In this document: piece after piece, positions 24,763-35,589 of the stretch
Position numbering within the stretch: position 1 is the first letter of the stretch
Layout: the number at the start of each line of letters is the position of its first letter
Source: Rhynchospora pubera
Lineage: Eukaryota > Streptophyta > Magnoliopsida > Poales > Cyperaceae
Direction: 5' to 3'
Assembly: GCA_028095005.1 (NCBI GenBank)
Contig: CM051463.1
Location: 81,883,002-81,947,001, forward strand
DNA: 64,000 nt
Made by a program: the position numbers and the translations under genes
Notes under the pieces: model-generated
What the model saw: only the letters and a program-made list of their open reading frames with translations
The model's database searches: none
What the model was told of the DNA's origin: nothing

Positions 24763-25190
24763 ACAAGTGTTGGCCCTTTCTCTTGTAGCTCCTGCTTTGT
24801 TTTGGCTATGCTTTTTTCTTGTGTATGCTTGTTTATCACTGCTTTAGTTGTTTTTATGGATTGCAAACCTTTTAATTTACTCTCTTGGAATGTTCGTGGT
24901 CTTGGTGACCAGCAAAAAAGAAAAGTTGTTAGCGATACTATTAGAACTTCCCGTTGTGACGTTTTTTGCTTGCAAGAAACTAAGCTTAGCTCTCTTGTTG
25001 ATGCCCCGGTTAACTCTTTCTGCCCTTCTTTTTTTTCTCCCAACTCAGTATCCTTGGATGCGATTGATTCCAGGGGAGGCTGTGCTATTGGTTGGAAACG
25101 CTTCTTTGAACTCAAAAATTCTTTTGTCACTCGTTACTCTTGCACTGCGTTACTGTTAGACACTAGAACCAATTCACAAGTGATGGTAAC

Positions 25191-26672
25191 TGTTGTACTA
25201 AACGTCTCTAGGTTTGTCGATTACAAAACAATACCATTTGGCATTTAACAATCTTCTTTGAGTTTTATAGGAAGAAGATACAATTTATGAGGACTTGGAT
25301 AAAAGCTTTAAGAAAGATCAAGATCAAGTCTTTAGAGAGCTTGTAGGCTAGTTTAGACTAGGATAGAAGGTATACTTTAGTCCTTGTTTATCCTTGAAAT
25401 GGTCTAGATAGAGAAAAGCTCAATAAACCAGCAAAATCCTGTTTTCAGTGACCTAGCGTCGTACAACGCTAGATAGTGGCACACAACGCTAGAACAGCTA
25501 AATTCATACTTTTGTGAATCAACGTTGCACAACGCTATATAGAGTTAGGCAATGCTGATTCACAACGTTGTACAACGCTCAGTAGTGTTGTACAACGCTG
25601 CAGTTAAGAAACTTGGAAAATTTCCTGAGTACCATCGTGCAACGCCATATAGCGTTGCACAACGCCACAAAAATCCCAAGTTAGCTGTCCCATGTAAACA
25701 GTCGTTTTTACATGCAAAGTCTCTGGAAACGTTAGCCAACGTCTTTCAGCGTTGGGTAACGTTAGCGTTGTGTGACGGTATATAGAGTTGTACAACGCTC
25801 TGTTGAATCTGTCAGAGTTGTTCCTTTTGTCTCCCTTTAACGTTGTGTAACGTCATTCAGTGGCAAGCAACGCTCTGACAATTTCTAACGGAATTGTCAG
25901 AGCTTTCCTTTGGTTATACACTCCTTCGTTGTGCGACGGCAAATAGCGTTGCACAACGCTCTGACAGACCAACGGCTATATTAAAGAGCCGTTAGAATTT
26001 ACAACGGTCATATTCCAGCGTTGTATAACGCTAATCAGAGTTGTACAACGCTGTGGCCTGTTTTTGCTGGGGAACTGCTCATTTCGAGCCCTATATATAT
26101 CCACCCCTTGTTCTCTCTCCAACTAACGAGTTAGAGAGCTTTGTCTTGCAAAATTAGACCAGAATTGAGCCTTTGAGCATAGGGATACTCTCCCACTTGA
26201 GCTTTTCATAGCTAGACCATCTTGAGAGATTTAGTAGCCTCAAACACCACCGCCCCGACGTTGTCGCTAGGTGTAGGTTGGAATAGGTTGAGAGCTCTTC
26301 TCCTTTGAGGCCGTTGTGCCATTCGAGTTAGGACGATCCGCCTCGAGTGTCCTTGTGACGAGGTGATTCGGTTCGAAGTTGTAGTCCCGTTCTTGTTGGA
26401 ATTGAACGGAGCGCGCCCTTTCGTGGTAGCGGAACTCCCGGAGACGTACGACTAAGGCTAGCTTCTTCTAGCGGGTCGGAACTCCGTAATCACATCGCGT
26501 GTTCAATTTCTCTCTCTCTTTCTCTCTTTATTATCTTGCATTGTGAATTGCTTGTGTGCTTGTTTGTATTGGGAACCAATTGAATTGTGTTAGGGTAGTT
26601 CATACCAAACCGGTCCAAAACCTTAATCGCTTCCGTTAAACCTTAGTTAAGCCGCCTTCATTAGGGACAACA
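25191..26672 (+). mobile_element. Solo LTR of a Sirevirus-type Copia relative
   Basis: A 1,482-bp sequence from TGTTGTACTAAAC to TTAGGGACAACA, flanked by GTAAC (25186-25190, 26673-26677). It interrupts the LINE A endonuclease. It has no internal region, so it probably formed by LTR-LTR recombination. It aligns in organisation with the reverse complement of the LTRs at 35590-37161 and 45732-47303: both outer ends, the palindrome array and the CGACGTT/TCGGAACTCCGT segment. It is clearly diverged from them. It contains about nine paired-palindrome modules. Confidence 0.88.
25455..26060. repeat. Array of paired-palindrome modules in solo LTR
   Basis: About nine modules of 14 bp + 6 bp + 14 bp, for example 25455-25488, 25522-25555 and 25565-25598, and others near 25640, 25735-25800, 25840, 25930 and 26020. 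Palindromes are less perfect than in the intact element (GTGTTG, GAGTTG and GTGGCA half-sites occur), but the 6-bp spacer is the same in every pair I checked. Confidence 0.85.
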
Positions 26673-29600
26673 GTAACTAATGTCTATGGCCCTCATACAA
26701 ATACGCAACGCCTCGAGTGTTTAACACACCTCAGAAACCTCTCGCCAGTAGCCCAAACTTTCTGGATTTTGGCTGGAGATTTTAACATGCTACGTTGGAT
26801 CAATGATCGCTCAACCCTGTGCATTGATTATGCAATAATGGACGCCTTTAATGATTTTATCAGGGATTTGAACCTCTACGATGTTCCCATTTCTAATAGG
26901 AAATACACCTGGTCGAATCGGCAGCCGGTGCCCACTTTCTCTCGCTTGGATCGTGTCTTCATTTCACCTACATGGCTAAGCGTTTTCCCCAATATCACCC
27001 TCCAAGCAGTTCCACAAATTGTCTCCGACCACTGCCCATTGTTATTTCGCTCTCGTGGCCTCCCTTCCACCGGGAAACCTTATAGACTTGAGAAATTTTG
27101 GTTGCATCAAACTGATTTTGCACAACTAACCTCTTCAGCTTGGACAAGTCCTAGTTTTTCTAGCGTGAATGATCTAATGCAGCGTTTCTCCTTTAGAACC
27201 AAATCCCTACATGAGACTAGCAGATTATGGCATAACACAAAGCATGGCTCGATTTCACTTGCCCTACGAAATGCAAAAACATTCATAACCTTCCTTGACC
27301 TCCTAGAAGAATTGCGATCTCTTACTGCTCTTGAGCTGCGGTTCAGAGTACTGCTAAGAGAAAAGGCTTTCCAACTTGCAAACTGGCTAGAAACAAGATG
27401 GCACCAGAGGTCAAGAGTGAAATGGCTGCAATGTGGGGATCGAAACACACGTTATTTCCATGCAATTGCTTCGGCAAAATCTAGAAAAAAAAACAGTTTC
27501 GACCCTCTCGGTTGATGGCCGCCAGCTAACAAATAGAATTGATATCCTCACAGCTTTCACCGCCTTCTTTGAGGAGTTACTGGGCACACAAACTCCTGTG
27601 ATACCGTTTGAACCAGCAACACTTTACCCACAACCTGACACCCTACTGGACTTAGCTTTACCTTTCCATGAGCAAGAAATTAAAAAGCTGTCCATTCTTT
27701 GGCAAACGACAAATCCTGTGGACCGGATGGTTTGCCCAATGAATTTGCAAAAATTCACTGGAGTTCGATAAGAGGTGATGTCCTCGATACTTTTGCTTCA
27801 CTGTACACGGGTAACCTCAATCTGCAAGGGTTTAATTTTGCTCACATAGTTATGGTCCCCAAATCTGAACCGGCTCTACATCTCTCGGCTTTCCGACCAA
27901 TAAGTATCATAAACTACACCCCCAAGCTGATCTCTAAGGTCCTTGCAAACCGTTTAGCTCCCTTCATGCCAAATTCGATCTCCAATTCCCAATCAGGCTT
28001 CCTTGGTGGGCGTTTGATTACTGAAAACTTCATTTCAGCAAGAGAGGTCTTGGCTCACCTTCAAAGAACTGGAGACGCATCCATAATGTTGAAACTGGAT
28101 TTTAGAAAAGCTTTTGATACAATTGACTGGTCTTTCCTTTTCAACATTATGGCACAAAGAGGCATACCTACTGCCTTCATCTCGTGGATTCGTTTACTGT
28201 TCGTTACTGCCGAGTTTTCTGTGATCTTGAATGATCAAATCGGAAAGCCCTTCTCTCACAAAAAGGACTCCGGCAAGGCGACCCAATCTCACCTTACTTG
28301 TTCCTCATTGCAGCGGATGTGCTCTCACGTATGCTAGATAAGGTTGGTACGGCTGTGCCCTCTAGCTTGTCATGCAAACTGCATAGCCCCTTCTCGATCC
28401 TACAGTACGCCGATGATACTTTAATCTTCGCAACTGTTAAGGGAACGGCACTGTACTCTCTTCAAGTGGTGCTAGCTTTATTTTCAAAAATTTCTGGCCT
28501 TGGCCTCAACCTCTCCAAGTCGGTCTTCATTCCACTGAATCTAACAGACGATATCATCGATTCAGTCAGGCTAACTTTGGGTTGTCAACCACAACAACTA
28601 CCTATAACCTATCTTGGATTACCACTGACCATTGGCCGGCCTACCAGGGACTGCTTCCAACATCTATTAGATACCATCAACAATCGCCTAGCTGGTTGGA
28701 AATCAATTTTAATCTCAAGAGCTGGACGGATCTTGTTAGCAAAAACAGTTATCTCAGCCATGCCAGTTTTTTTCATGTCGGCTTTTAAATTACCTAAATG
28801 GGTAATTAAGGCCATCGATAAGATGAGGAGGACTTTTATCTGGAGCAGGTCAGGTTCAGCTTCGATGCACCTGCTTGCGTGGGATCGTGTTTGACTACCG
28901 AAATCACATGGAGGTTTGGGAGTCCCCAATCTACATCTCTTGAATGATGCGCTGTTACTAAAATGGTGGTGGAGGCTATACCAAAATAAGAATTCCCTTT
29001 GGGCGTTCTATACCACTAAAATCTTCTCAAAGCAATTTAATTCCGACATTACCTCACCTTTGGTCTGGAATAAAAAGGGATCCTTCTTCTGGAAAGATTT
29101 GCTCAAATTAAGGTTCTTTTTCCAAATTTCCACCACAGTTCTCTTGGGTAATGGCGCTCGCTCCTCTTTCTGGTATGATAATTGGCAGGGCAGTCCCATT
29201 AAGTTCCTCTCTCTTCAATCTCGACCTAGGGAAAGGCCTCCCTTTCAAGACTGCTCTGTAAGAGTCGCTATGCAAAAATGGTTTGATTTTTTTCCAGCAC
29301 CATTTACACAAGATGTCTCCAGGATTGCTTTATTCCTTAGCCAAGCACTCACTGCCAATGATCAAGACCTTATTGTTTGGAAATGGAACAGTAATGGCGG
29401 CTTCACAGTTTCCTCTTGTTATGCAGCTTTTGCAACCTCAGCAAAAGTCTCCTCTCCACTGTCTTTCATTTGGAAGCTCTCTCTACCCCCTAATTTAAAA
29501 ACTTTCCTGTTCCTCTTGGGTTCAAATCGTTTGCTCACACAAGAACAACTGCTCAAAAGGGGGGTCAATCCTCAGGCAGGTTGTGTTCTTTGCCAACTTC

Positions 29601-29974
29601 CATCACTGGAAACTTCAAAGCATCTCTTCTTTCAGTGCACCTTCACTGTCTCAGTCTGGAGGCAACTCAACTTGGATGTTGTTACCAATAGTGACTTGAT
29701 GTTAGATCTCCTCCTTCATAACTTCTCTGCTGCTCAAGGCAATAGACTAAGGGGCACTCTCCTAGCTACGGCATTGTGGGGTATCTGGTTAGAGAGAAAT
29801 AATCGTATTTTCCGACGGCGACACAGATTGCCGGAGCACATTACACACTGGATCAACTCTGAAACAATGGCGTTCATGAAATACGGCTAGTTATGACTGC
29901 TCAGTCTTTTTTTTTTTCCTTCCTTCCACTTGCCAGCCACTGGCCGGTATGTCTAAAAAAAAAAGTATTAGTGA

Positions 29975-30172
29975 GACCAGCCCTTCCAGTCTCTCTTCTC
30001 TCGTGAGGTGAGGTGATATCGACATATCGTTCTATAATTTTATAGGCCTTGAGCTCTTACCGATTGATAACATTATTCGGACATGAGGTCCAAAAACTAC
30101 AACCCAAAAAAGGAACCAGATTCCGGTTCCGATTACCAAGCGTTCAAATAACAATCGCGTTGAATCTCAACC
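29975..30172 (+). promoter_or_regulatory. Probable 5' UTR / internal promoter region of LINE B
   Basis: About 200 bp between the LINE A target duplication and the LINE B ORF1 start, beginning with a pyrimidine-rich stretch (CCCTTCCAGTCTCTCTTCTC). LINEs carry their promoter inside the 5' UTR, so this stretch would be expected to contain it. No specific motif proves this. Confidence 0.35.
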
Positions 30173-32176
30173 ATGACAAATCAAGATCCGATAAGAGTAG
30201 AAGAAGAAGAGGACAACCGAGCGATGGATGCAGAGGTTGCGCGTAGCATAGTCATTCAAGCCGACTCTCGACTCTCGCTTGTTGATGTGATGGTGGAGAT
30301 GAAGCGTCTCCTCCCAGTGGAGCACCATCGGGTTATTCTCATGACAAACCAGCGCTTCCAGATCGTGGGCCCTTCGAGGCAATGGTGTGAAGAGCTGTTT
30401 CGAATAGGCAGTATCGAAGTTACTGATAGCAACAGGGTTCGTAGAAGTTTCCCTATTCTCAGATCTGTTCCAGAGTTTGATGATCAACCTGAAAAGGAAG
30501 TCTTCTGGGTTAGAGTGGTAGATTTGCCTTTCGGTTGGAGAACTTTGGGAGGGGTGAAGAAGTTTTTTAAGTTTGGTCAAGTAGTAAAAGCTGATGCGAC
30601 TTCTATGCTTGGTATAGATGGAAGATTCTTTAGAATATTGGTAGAAGTAGGTGAAAGAGGGATGATTCCACTGTTTAGGAGGTATGAGATACACAAGAAG
30701 TCAGGAAGTGTGATGTTAGCTAAGGTGCATTTTGTGGTGGAGGAAGATGAGATCTGTTGCGAGTTTCATGAACATGTCAAGAATTTATCCAGGTTTGAAC
30801 TTTCACCCCAAGATGAAGCTCGATTGAATGCTGTTCTCCCGATTCCATTCATTCCCCCTTCTCAAAATGTAACCCCTGTGGCTCAAAGTCTGTCTGGGCA
30901 GCAAGTAACTCAACCTTCAAAATCTCAGAAGAAGAGAAGTAGAAAGAGGAAAACCCCTACCAGCAATACTGACAATGCAAATACTTTGATTGTTGCAAAA
31001 CCTACTAGTCAGAGTAGCCCAGGAGTTCAGACTAGAGCTCAAGCGAGATTGGAGAGTCAACCCAGTCCAGGAGTGGTTACTAGGTCTCAAGCAAAAAATC
31101 AACCTGGGGGTATAGTGATTGGTTCCAAAGAGAAGTCTGTTTCACCAACTAAGGCTTTGACAAGCTCTGGAAAAGGCAAGGAAAAGCTGCTTAAAGAAAA
31201 AGAAGCAGAGATAGCTAAGCTCAAGAAGGCAATTAAAGAGAGTCAAGCTCAGAGATGGATGGAGGATCAAAGGAGATATGGAGGTTTGGGTCAGAATAGT
31301 AAAACTGGTGGCACTCAGGCCTCATTCTCCAAGAGTATAGACTCTAGTGTGGAAGTGATTCCTCCTCCTCTCCCAGCTCAGGAGGAGGTGGTTATTTTGG
31401 AGGAAGATGACTTCGAGGAATCTGAAATGGTATTTGTACCAGGTACAACTTACACTTGCAATGTAGCAAAGATGCCTGAAATTTTGAATAAGATGATTGA
31501 GAAGGGGCTGTTGAAAAAAATGGTAATAGAGGGGCCAGAGAAAGGTCAAAAGAAGATAATTACAGAGTCTTCTAAGGTCTCCTCTGTTGTAGAGAAGCCT
31601 AGTAGGGCTGAGGAGGTGCATTATAGAGGGTTCCCTGGAACTAAAGGAGAGCTTACCAATCAAGAGCTCATGGCCAAGATGGAAATTTTAGAAGCTAGGA
31701 ATAAGGCGTTGGTGGCCCAAATGAGGAGGAAGAGGGCTGAGGAGCATGAAATAGGAAGTGGGGTCCAGGAAGATGAACTCAGCATCTCTACCCCCTCCAA
31801 GAAGGCTAGAACTATGCCGCAAGAGAGTCCTCAGGAGGAAGAGCAAGCTACTGGTGCGACTCCTACAGTCATTGCTACCCAGACAGAGGCTGTGATAGAT
31901 CCAGTTCAAGCTACTTCGAGTCCTCCTGATCTCCCTCCAGGTTTGGCTCTTCACCCCTTTACACCGTTCTTTAGTTTGTCTGATACTCAGATAGTGAGTC
32001 TGCTGGATGATTTAGGTTTTAGCATAGGTTGTAATGAGGAAGATAAGCTAAGTTTTGTGAATGAATTGAAGTTAAGTAACCCTTACAGTCTAATTAATGT
32101 ACTTCAGGATACAATTAATTCCCTTAGTAGTTGGACTGCTACACAGTCTTTGGGCTTAGTTAATGTGTCCCAATGA
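30173..32176 (+). CDS. LINE B ORF1 protein (nucleic-acid-binding, intact frame)
   Basis: 667 codons without interruption. Residues about 30-225 look like the globular N-terminal domain common in plant LINE ORF1 and related gag-like proteins (WVRVVDLPFGWRTLGG; FFRILVEVGE). The centre is basic and low-complexity (KKRSRKRK, SQSSPGVQTRAQ repeats), followed by a coiled-coil-like KEKEAEIAKLKKAIKES, an acidic patch and a C-terminal helical segment. No CCHC knuckle is seen. LINE ORF1 proteins bind element RNA and form the RNP. The stop TGA overlaps the ORF2 start as ATGA. The frame is intact although ORF2 is ruined. Confidence 0.8.
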   Translation: MTNQDPIRVEEEEDNRAMDAEVARSIVIQADSRLSLVDVMVEMKRLLPVEHHRVILMTNQRFQIVGPSRQWCEELFRIGSIEVTDSNRVRRSFPILRSVPEFDDQPEKEVFWVRVVDLPFGWRTLGGVKKFFKFGQVVKADATSMLGIDGRFFRILVEVGERGMIPLFRRYEIHKKSGSVMLAKVHFVVEEDEICCEFHEHVKNLSRFELSPQDEARLNAVLPIPFIPPSQNVTPVAQSLSGQQVTQPSKSQKKRSRKRKTPTSNTDNANTLIVAKPTSQSSPGVQTRAQARLESQPSPGVVTRSQAKNQPGGIVIGSKEKSVSPTKALTSSGKGKEKLLKEKEAEIAKLKKAIKESQAQRWMEDQRRYGGLGQNSKTGGTQASFSKSIDSSVEVIPPPLPAQEEVVILEEDDFEESEMVFVPGTTYTCNVAKMPEILNKMIEKGLLKKMVIEGPEKGQKKIITESSKVSSVVEKPSRAEEVHYRGFPGTKGELTNQELMAKMEILEARNKALVAQMRRKRAEEHEIGSGVQEDELSISTPSKKARTMPQESPQEEEQATGATPTVIATQTEAVIDPVQATSSPPDLPPGLALHPFTPFFSLSDTQIVSLLDDLGFSIGCNEEDKLSFVNELKLSNPYSLINVLQDTINSLSSWTATQSLGLVNVSQ

Positions 32177-35100
32177 GGTACGCTACTTGGAATGCTAGAG
32201 GATTAGGTGCTAGTATTAAGACAGGTTACTTAAAAGACTTGATAAAGTTTGAAAACTTAGAAATAATCGGTGTCCAAGAAACAAAAAAGAGCAAGTTCGG
32301 TAAGCGTTACCTGAATACTCTGGCCCCAAACTTCAGTTGGCAGTTCATTCCTGCCATAGGAGCTTCAGGAGGACTTTTAGTAGGTGTTAATTCTAATGTT
32401 TATCTAGTTGACAGCTGGCATGTCGAGAATTTCTCCATCACAGCTAAGTTAATCCATAAAAGTAGTAATCTTAATTTTTACTTCACCAATTTATATGGAC
32501 CTGTTATTGCTAGTCAAAAACAGGCCTTTTGGATGGAGTTGAATAGGTTAGGTTCCACTGTAAATCTTCCCTGGTTGATTAGCGGAGATTTCAATATCAT
32601 CAGGAAACGTTCTGAGAAAAGAGGCATTTCCTTTGATGTGAGGAATATGAGCAAATTCAACCAGTGGATAGATAACTTAAATCTGTTGGATTTCAGAACG
32701 TTAGATAGGAAGTTTACATGGGCAAGAGGAGGGAATAGCAGACAATTCGCTTGTCTAGATAGGTTTTTCGTTAATCAGGATTGGATAGATCTTTTCCCTA
32801 ATTCTCACTCTTTTAGTCTAGCTAGAGGTTTTTCAGACCACTGTCCTATTATTATTGATGCAGGGGTAGTACATACAAATATACAGAAAAATTTTAGGTT
32901 TGAGAAATCTTGGCTAAATCAAGGGGACTTTAAAGATAGAGTTTCCTCTTGGTGGCCGACAGAAGATCTAGGTTTTAATAAAGCCTATAATTGGGAAAGA
33001 AAGTTGACTTTCTTAAAGAATAAAATCCTAGGATGGAGTAGGAATCTAGGCAGAACAGTGAAAGATAAGAAGAAAAATCTTATCTCTGATATAAAAGCCT
33101 GGGAAGATGTCCTAGAAGATAGAACTTTAGATAATGAGGATTTCACAAACTTCCTGGATGCTAAAAAGGAATTGTACGATCTGTATCAAGATGAGGAGAC
33201 CCGTTGGAAACAAAGGGCCAGGATCACTTGGTTACATGAGGGGGATGCAAATACTAAATTTTTTCATAGATCTGCTACTATTAGGAAGAATAAAAATTTA
33301 ATTACGCATCTCCTGATTGAAGGCAGAGAGATTAGGGACTCAGGGAGAATACAACAACATATTCTGAATTTCTATAAATCCCTTTTTGGAGCTCCAAGTA
33401 GTTCTTTAGGAGCTTTGAAAGAGGATACATGGAAAGAGGAAGAAAAATTAACTCCTGAGGAAGTTTGTTCTCTCAGCCATCCTTTTTCTTTAGAGGAAAT
33501 TAAACTAGCCGTCTTTCAGATGGGACCTGAAAAAGCCCCGGGACCGGATGGTTTTTCCATGGTTTTTTTTCAAGTTTTTTGGGAGTTATTGAAAGACGAT
33601 TTATTCCATCTCTTTCTGGACTTCCATCAAGGTAAACTGAATCTATATCATCTAAATAAGGCGTGTATCTGTCTTACTCCTAAAGTAACTGATGCTGCTA
33701 AAATCAGTGATTATAGACCAATTAGCTTGCTTAACTGTTGCTTCAAAATTTTTACTAAAGTTTTAGCTAACAGATTAGCTCCAATTTTGAATAGGCTAAT
33801 AAAACCCAACCAGAATGCTTTCCTTAAGGGTAGATTAATTATGGAGGGCTCGGTGACAGCGCATGAGATTTTGCACCAAGTTCATTATAGCAAAGAGCAG
33901 GGGGTTCTCTTGAAATTAGATTTTGAGAAAGCATACGACAATGTTAGTTGGAATTACTTGTTTACTACTCTATATCAAAGAGGTTTTCCATCTATTTGGA
34001 TTAACTAGATTAAACAATCTTTGATAGGGGGTAGAGCGGCAGTAAATATAAATACTTCTGTCAGTGAGTTTTTTGAGTGTAAAAAAGGTCTTAAGCAGGG
34101 GGATCTTTGTCTCCGTTTTTGTTTCTTCTAGTAGCCGAAGGTTTGACAAAAGTGCTGGAAAATGGTTGTGAGAAAGACCATTTCCAGGGGTTAGGACCTA
34201 GTATCCCTAACTTAGGAAAGGTGATGCATCTGCAGTATGCAGATGATACCTTGTTATTTGTTAAATATGACACTTTAGCTATAAGCAAACTTTCTTGGGC
34301 TCTTAAAGGCTTTGAGAAAGTTTCAGGTCTTAAGATTAATTTTGCAAAATCGGAAATAGTTCCTCTCAATATCAACTCAGATGAACTTAGGATAGCCTCA
34401 AATATTCTTCATTGTAAAGAGGGGTCCATTCCTTTCACCTATTTGGGTCTTCCACTTCACTGGAAGAAACCAAGTAAGGAGGATTGGAATAAAGTAATAG
34501 GAAAGATAAATAATAGATTAGCTAAATGGAAAGGTAACCTTTTGTCCTTAGGTGGGAGGGTAATCCTTTTGAACTCTGTGCTTTCAGTCCTTCCTCTTTA
34601 TTATCTCTCTTGTTTCAAGTGTCCGGTATGGGTGATTATTCAGATTGATAGAATCCGAAGAGCCTTTTTATGGGGCTCTTGTCAAGGGAATGGTAATAAG
34701 AAGATGAGTTTAGTTAAATGGGACGTTATTTGTAGTAGAAAAGAGTATGGTGGTTGGGGTGTGTTAAACCTTCAACAAATGAATCATGCACTGTTAGGTA
34801 AATGAGTTTGGAATTATCTTGATAAGGATAAGACAAGCATCTGGAAGTTAATGGTTACCCATAAGTATAAGGGCAAAGTGAGAATAGAAGGTTTTTCTCA
34901 TTTTTGGAGGAGCCTCCAACCCCTTTTTCCTCTCATAAAAGTCAATAGTAGGATAGAAGTAGGTAATGGGGACAATATTAACTTCTGGAATGATGTTTGG
35001 CTAGGGAATAGTACTTTGGCAGTGAGATTCCCCAATTTATTTGGTAAATCAAAAAAAAAAAGAACACCTCACTTTAGGTCAAGTCTGGAATAGGGGTAAT

Positions 35101-35589
35101 GTTAATTTTTTTCTAACTAGAGGTATTTCTAATCTAGTAAGAGGAGAGAAGAATGCTCTCTTAGATATAATTAACAGTTTAAATTTCAGTACAGATGAGG
35201 ATAGCTTCTTTTGGAATTTAGACAGTAAGGCCTTGTACACTGTGAAATCTTTCTATAAGTTGTTAAATAATAGAGGTTTGTTAGTTAATTTGGAGCATAT
35301 TGTTTGGCCCCTAAAAATTCCTTTAAAGATTAAGTGTTTTTTATGGTTAGTGTTAAATAATAAAATCCTAACAATAGATAACTTATGCAAAAGAGGTTGG
35401 CAAGGCCCGAATAAATGTTATTTCTGTAATAATGCAGAAACAGTGGAACATTTATTTGTGGAATGCCCCTCTGTAAGGTCTTTTTGGTGCAATTTTAATA
35501 TGTTTAACTATAGGAATATAAATCTGGATTGCTCTAGTTTAGAGACCATCTGGAGCAGTATAAACAATCTTAGTGTAGCTAATAGAAGG

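Larger units (their letters stand above)
24856..29890 (+). pseudogene. LINE A ORF2 (endonuclease / reverse transcriptase), broken
   Basis: Starts ATG at 24856 and stops at 29888-29890. Endonuclease motifs in order: LLSWNVRGLG, CLQETK, then after the solo LTR AGDFNML, RKYTWSN, LDRVFIS and SDHCPLLF. The reverse transcriptase shows DGLPNEF, FRPISI, LKLDFRKAFDTIDW and YADDT. The C-terminus is the zinc-binding RT domain (CVLCQLPSLETSKHLFFQC). Lesions seen: solo LTR 25191-26672, a frameshift in an A-run near 27490, frameshifts near 27695 and near 28262, and a stop at 28892-28894. ORF2 normally supplies nicking and target-primed reverse transcription; this copy cannot. Confidence 0.9.
24372..29963 (+). 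mobile_element. L1-type LINE A, 5'-truncated, cut by a solo LTR
   Basis: Non-LTR element with the end of ORF1, then ORF2 with endonuclease, reverse transcriptase and zinc-binding C-terminal domain, a short 3' UTR and an A tail. The 12-base sequence AAGTATTAGTGA directly precedes it (24360-24371) and directly follows the A tail (29963-29974), a target-site duplication typical of LINE insertion. It shows that truncation happened at insertion, within ORF1. ORF2 now carries frameshifts, a stop and a 1,482-bp solo LTR, so the copy is dead. Confidence 0.88.
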
